DNA of 64,000 nt from Cellulomonas fengjieae (GTDB lineage: Bacteria > Actinomycetota > Actinomycetes > Actinomycetales > Cellulomonadaceae): positions 2,232,001 to 2,296,000 of the forward strand of contig NZ_CP074404.1 in the NCBI RefSeq assembly GCF_018388465.1, in the 5' to 3' direction. Below, piece by piece: positions 60,687-64,000 of this stretch (positions within the stretch are counted from its first letter, which is position 1; every line of letters starts with the position of its first letter). The translations under genes and the position numbers were made by a program. Under the pieces are notes generated by a model, which did no database searches, was not told where the DNA came from, and saw only the letters and a list, made by a program, of their open reading frames with translations.

Positions 60687-62780
60687 TCAGGCTCCATCCT
60701 CGAGCGCCCCGCCTGTTACGGACCGTTCGAAGACCGCAACCGCGCTGTCCGCTTCGGCGTCGGCATACCTGGCGAGCTCTGTCCAGTCCATTTCGGGGTC
60801 TTTAGTTCCCTCTGCCAGCACCCCGGCTCGTACCGCGGTTCGCACGTCGCCGGCGCCCAGGAGCACGCCGCCCGTGGTAAGTGCGCCGACAGCCCGCATC
60901 ACGCGGGTACGCGCCTGGTGGGGGGTTAGTGCATGTTGCGCCGAACGCTTGCGGCAGACGACGATGACGTCGACGCGGTTCGGCTCGGCAGCGGCGTGCT
61001 TAGTCAAACTTGTGGTGACTTCGGCGACGACTAGGTTGGTCGCGGTCACCATCAATCCCGAGTTCGCGAGGGATTCCATCAGAGCCGCCCAACCCGATGT
61101 CTGGGACTGGTGAAAACTGAAGATCAGCAGCCCGTTGTCGGACAACACTCGCGCGCACTCACGCCATACGTCACTGATCATCGTCTGGAACCCAGCAACT
61201 GCGGTGTTCTGCACCTCCCGTGCGTCGCGTGTGCTGTCGCACTGCGGGTACGCCGGGTGCGGGCGCATCGTGCGCATCCACGCATGGAAGAAGTCCGCTA
61301 GCTCGGAGTAGTGCACATTGTCGAAGTACGGTGGGTCGGTCACCACGAGGTCCACTGACAGATCCGGAATGTCGGTGCAGGCAGCGTCCCCGGTCACGAC
61401 GTAAGCGCTGCCGGGGTCGTCAACCAGCCGTTGCCAGGAATCGACCAATCTTCGTTCCACCGAGGAGGAGAACCCCGAAGCGGTGACAACGCGCGCTGAG
61501 ACTGAAACGAGATCAGTGGGCTGCTGCTTGTAGACGTGCGCACGGCGCAGCCTCTCCAAAGTCCCGCTGTACCCGCCCGACGCTCCCTTCTCGCCCCACG
61601 GGTCACCTTCGAGGCTGAGGCGCTCGGGTCGTAACACGTGGTTGTGAAAGATCGACCTCACCGCGCCTGTGCCCTCGCCCTTGAACGAGCAGAACACGTT
61701 GTGGTGCTCGAGGGTCTTGCCGAACGCCGCTATCAGCGCCTCCCGCTCAGGACCATCCCCCGGCAGGTCGCGCAGCGCGGCGCCAATACGTCCCAGACAG
61801 TAGAGCTGGCGGTCGTTGAAGAACTGCGCCCAGTACCGGTAGCCCCAGTTGATTGCTTGGGCTGTGTTGGAGCCGTGCTCGAGAGTCCCTTCAGGGATGG
61901 CGAGCTCGCCGGCTGCTGCATCGGCCAGCAGCTTTGACGCGCGATCGTAGAGGTTCAAGTCGAAGTCGTCGATCGGGCGGTACTCCCGCAGCCTTCCATC
62001 GACCCGAACAGCTTTCGCGAACATCCTGCGCTGCGGTGCCCGGCCGGCCAGTGCAGCGATCACAGGCGTGCAGTGACCCCGGGCGCACGTCATCGTCTTG
62101 CCCCTGACGGGTCCACCAGCCAGCTCGAAGTGCAGGTCGCATCGTCGGCAGGTCGCTGTGGTGTCGGTACCGACTGTCACGGGGACCACGTAATGGCACG
62201 ACGGGCAGGTGGCATGTCCGCGGTCTGACCTGCTGCGGACAGCGTGCTTTGCAAACACGTAATTGGTGAAGAGTTCGACCTCATCCCCGCACTCTGGGCA
62301 CGTCGCAACCGCCACCCAGAAGTAGTGCATGACCCGCTCGCCTCGGGCGGTGACGAACAGCACCTCGATATCGGTGCGGACCTGGTCCTCGACGGCGGCG
62401 AACAAGCGCTTGACCTGGTCGAAGTCCCACGCAGCAAGGCCCTGACGCTGAGTGAGCGTGGCTACGGGGTTGATATCCCGGCCCACGACGCGGGCGCCGA
62501 GCTTGGCTGCTTCGACGAGTGTGGTGCCAGACCCCGCGAACGGGTCGTACGCCACCAGCCCGTCCAGCGCCGTGGCGGCCCCTTGCCCTTCGTCCGCGCC
62601 GACCGCGTCCAGCAGGATGCGCCGGAAGACCGTCCCCAGCCGCCGTGCCCACCACTTATGCACGTACGTCGCCGGGCGGTGAATCTCCCTGCGCCACGAC
62701 TCGTGCTCAGCCAGGTGAGAAACGGCCGCGGGGAAGTGCCCGGCCTCCAGCGCCGTCACCTGCGGGATGGTGCGGCGCAA
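60687..62780 (-). CDS. DUF1156-type DNA methyltransferase
   Basis: A 697-aa protein. The N-terminal ATYVHKWWARRLGTVFRRIL is the DUF1156-like signature. AYDPFAGSGTTLVEAAKLGARVVGRDINPVA is the SAM motif, and VVTDPPYFDNVHYSELADFF the catalytic DPPY motif. Between them lie Cys-rich zinc ribbons (CPECGD, CPSCHY, CRRC). The order SAM motif then DPPY with an insert fits N6-adenine/N4-cytosine methyltransferases of antiphage gene clusters. GGAGGTC before TTG 62780 decides an unusual TTG start. It is divergent from the last gene of the window. Confidence 0.85.
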   Translation of the reverse strand: MRRTIPQVTALEAGHFPAAVSHLAEHESWRREIHRPATYVHKWWARRLGTVFRRILLDAVGADEGQGAATALDGLVAYDPFAGSGTTLVEAAKLGARVVGRDINPVATLTQRQGLAAWDFDQVKRLFAAVEDQVRTDIEVLFVTARGERVMHYFWVAVATCPECGDEVELFTNYVFAKHAVRSRSDRGHATCPSCHYVVPVTVGTDTTATCRRCDLHFELAGGPVRGKTMTCARGHCTPVIAALAGRAPQRRMFAKAVRVDGRLREYRPIDDFDLNLYDRASKLLADAAAGELAIPEGTLEHGSNTAQAINWGYRYWAQFFNDRQLYCLGRIGAALRDLPGDGPEREALIAAFGKTLEHHNVFCSFKGEGTGAVRSIFHNHVLRPERLSLEGDPWGEKGASGGYSGTLERLRRAHVYKQQPTDLVSVSARVVTASGFSSSVERRLVDSWQRLVDDPGSAYVVTGDAACTDIPDLSVDLVVTDPPYFDNVHYSELADFFHAWMRTMRPHPAYPQCDSTRDAREVQNTAVAGFQTMISDVWRECARVLSDNGLLIFSFHQSQTSGWAALMESLANSGLMVTATNLVVAEVTTSLTKHAAAEPNRVDVIVVCRKRSAQHALTPHQARTRVMRAVGALTTGGVLLGAGDVRTAVRAGVLAEGTKDPEMDWTELARYADAEADSAVAVFERSVTGGALEDGA

Positions 62781-63031
62781 GACGACCTCCCCAGACGGCG
62801 TGAAATTGCTCGCAACAGGTTTCGAAGGCGGCCATCGCCGCTCCGAACGGAATCACAGACGATCGTTCACCTTAGAGGGCCCGCTCCGCGCCGCTTAGCA
62901 AATTCGCCCGGTCGGCTGGCGTGTCCTTCAGGCTTCTCGTGCCAAGTTGGACTCGATGTGTGGCGGGTCACCGTATTGTCCGACGGCTTCGGGTTCGTCC
63001 ATCTCACCACCAGCCCATCGAAGGGGGGCGG

Positions 63032-64000
63032 ATGCAGTACCTCGACGTGCTCGTCCCTGCCGAAATCCATCCCGGTGATCTGCTCGAGAAGTTGCACAGT
63101 CTCCGGGTTAGCGACAACGGCGCCCCAGTCACGCCGGGACCGTTGGACCAGGCCACCATCAACCTGGTGCGGGAGGTCCTGACACGCACCGACAAGAATC
63201 TGTCTCTGGAGATGCCCCGCGGACGAAGCGACATCGCGGTCTTCATGGGCGTCTACCTCCACCTGATGCGCCAAGGCGCCCGGTTGCGGCAGCAGTTCGA
63301 CGCCGAAGGGTTCGGCGGCGTCGTCGCCGTTATCGGACGCAACACCAACCTGACCGAGCGCCTACGTCTGATCAAGATCGGCAGGTACAACCTCTCGGAG
63401 GGACTCAGCGCCCAGAGGGTCCGCGCCGACGGTCGACTGACCGACATGCACGGGAAGATCCACGACCCCGCCGAGCGTCCCGACTGGATCCTGTACCTCA
63501 ACACGACACTGGGCTGGCCGGCACTCACCGGCGTGAAGGTCGGACTGGCCGTCATCGACCGAGCCAGTTTCCGCAACCCCGAGACGCTCGAAGGTGCGCT
63601 CGCATGGTGCAAGGAACACCACGCCGGTCGAATCATCGTCATCGGATCGCTCGGCGATCCTCCTCCGATGCCCGGCGACGCCGGGTGGCTGCGTTGGCCC
63701 TGGACGCCGCGGCTCCGCACCGACATGGTGCCCGAGGTGGGCGCCGGACGCGCCTGTGGCGCCCTATCTACCAACTGCTTACTGACGATGCTGCCCCGCC
63801 CCCTGGGCGTGGCCATATATTCCGCCCCGGAGCTTGCGTCGCTGCGCAGGACATGCTTGATGTCTATCGCTGCGGCGCGCAAGGTCGGCGGGCCGTTACC
63901 CCGCCCGGTCGCCGACGCGGTTCGGTTGGTCAACCTGCTAGGCAGCCTGTGGGGACAGGTCCCGACGGCGAACGTGTGGGCGGCCGCCGACCCGCGCGGG
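63032..64000 (+). CDS. Unrecognised protein, N-terminal part, runs off the window
   Basis: An open frame of 323 codons without a stop, from ATG 63032 (AAGGGGGGCGG upstream). It begins MQYLDVLVPAEIHPGDLLEKL and contains a helical part, a strand-rich segment (GGVVAVIGRNT, WILYLNTTLGW, KVGLAVIDRASF, GRIIVIGSLGDPP) and a helical region. No known motif or Walker box is seen in this portion. It is divergent from the DUF1156-type methyltransferase, with 251 bp between them, so it is probably part of the same locus. Confidence 0.75.
   Translation, partial: MQYLDVLVPAEIHPGDLLEKLHSLRVSDNGAPVTPGPLDQATINLVREVLTRTDKNLSLEMPRGRSDIAVFMGVYLHLMRQGARLRQQFDAEGFGGVVAVIGRNTNLTERLRLIKIGRYNLSEGLSAQRVRADGRLTDMHGKIHDPAERPDWILYLNTTLGWPALTGVKVGLAVIDRASFRNPETLEGALAWCKEHHAGRIIVIGSLGDPPPMPGDAGWLRWPWTPRLRTDMVPEVGAGRACGALSTNCLLTMLPRPLGVAIYSAPELASLRRTCLMSIAAARKVGGPLPRPVADAVRLVNLLGSLWGQVPTANVWAAADPRG

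Overview
The window is high-GC DNA from an actinomycete. The core gene content and order (bc1-aa3 respiratory genes, DUF3043, DUF4191, lipB-lipA, an adenylylatable type I glutamine synthetase behind a GlnR-like box, frequent GTG starts and ATGA/GTGA gene overlaps) suggest a Micrococcales organism near Cellulomonadaceae. The genus is an inference. I saw no rRNA or tRNA gene and no CRISPR array.

Core region (1 to about 36,500). The window opens inside qcrB, followed by Fe/Mn superoxide dismutase, two tandem META-domain lipoproteins and the ctaC-ctaD-ctaF oxidase operon on the minus strand. Next come a cysteine-desulfurase-like protein with no lysine at all, coupled to a TusA-like protein, then an A-type Fe-S carrier, glycerate kinase, nadA, a DJ-1 protein, a thioesterase, an M20 peptidase and an aldo-keto reductase. 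A YczE membrane protein and a MocR regulator diverge across a repeat-rich operator. pyrD lies in a four-gene operon, followed by pepA, then lpd-sucB, a pseudokinase, a Gfo/Idh oxidoreductase and an MMPL transporter with a MarR regulator whose palindrome overlaps the transporter start codon. The core ends with lipB-lipA, DUF4191, a frameshifted methyltransferase, an RDD protein and glnA.

Accessory region (about 36,500 to the end). Just after the glnA terminator sit an AlpA/Xis-like gene and a tyrosine integrase, and from there the sequence looks like a mosaic island. It holds an Ig-like/three-TM protein coupled to a caspase-like protease, a broken PrsW-like gene, an 842-aa protein with a PD-(D/E)XK-type core, two overlapping tyrosine recombinases, a HAD-type protein, an orphan antitoxin-like gene and an AbiEi-like regulator with an inverted repeat over its start. 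A complete IS21-family element (53893-56665) has matching ends and a 5-bp target duplication and carries a lipoprotein gene. Further on are a recombinase fragment, two copies of a ~345-bp repeat, a RecC-like fragment, a DprA-like gene flanked by two phosphoribosyltransferase-like genes (ShosTA-like), a DUF1156-type DNA methyltransferase, and the start of an unrecognised divergent gene that runs off the window.

The most interesting leads are the caspase/Ig-TM pair, the DprA plus two-PRTase cluster, the methyltransferase locus at the right edge, the lysine-free cysteine desulfurase paralogue and the IS21 with cargo. Many accessory genes are broken, which suggests repeated turnover at this locus.
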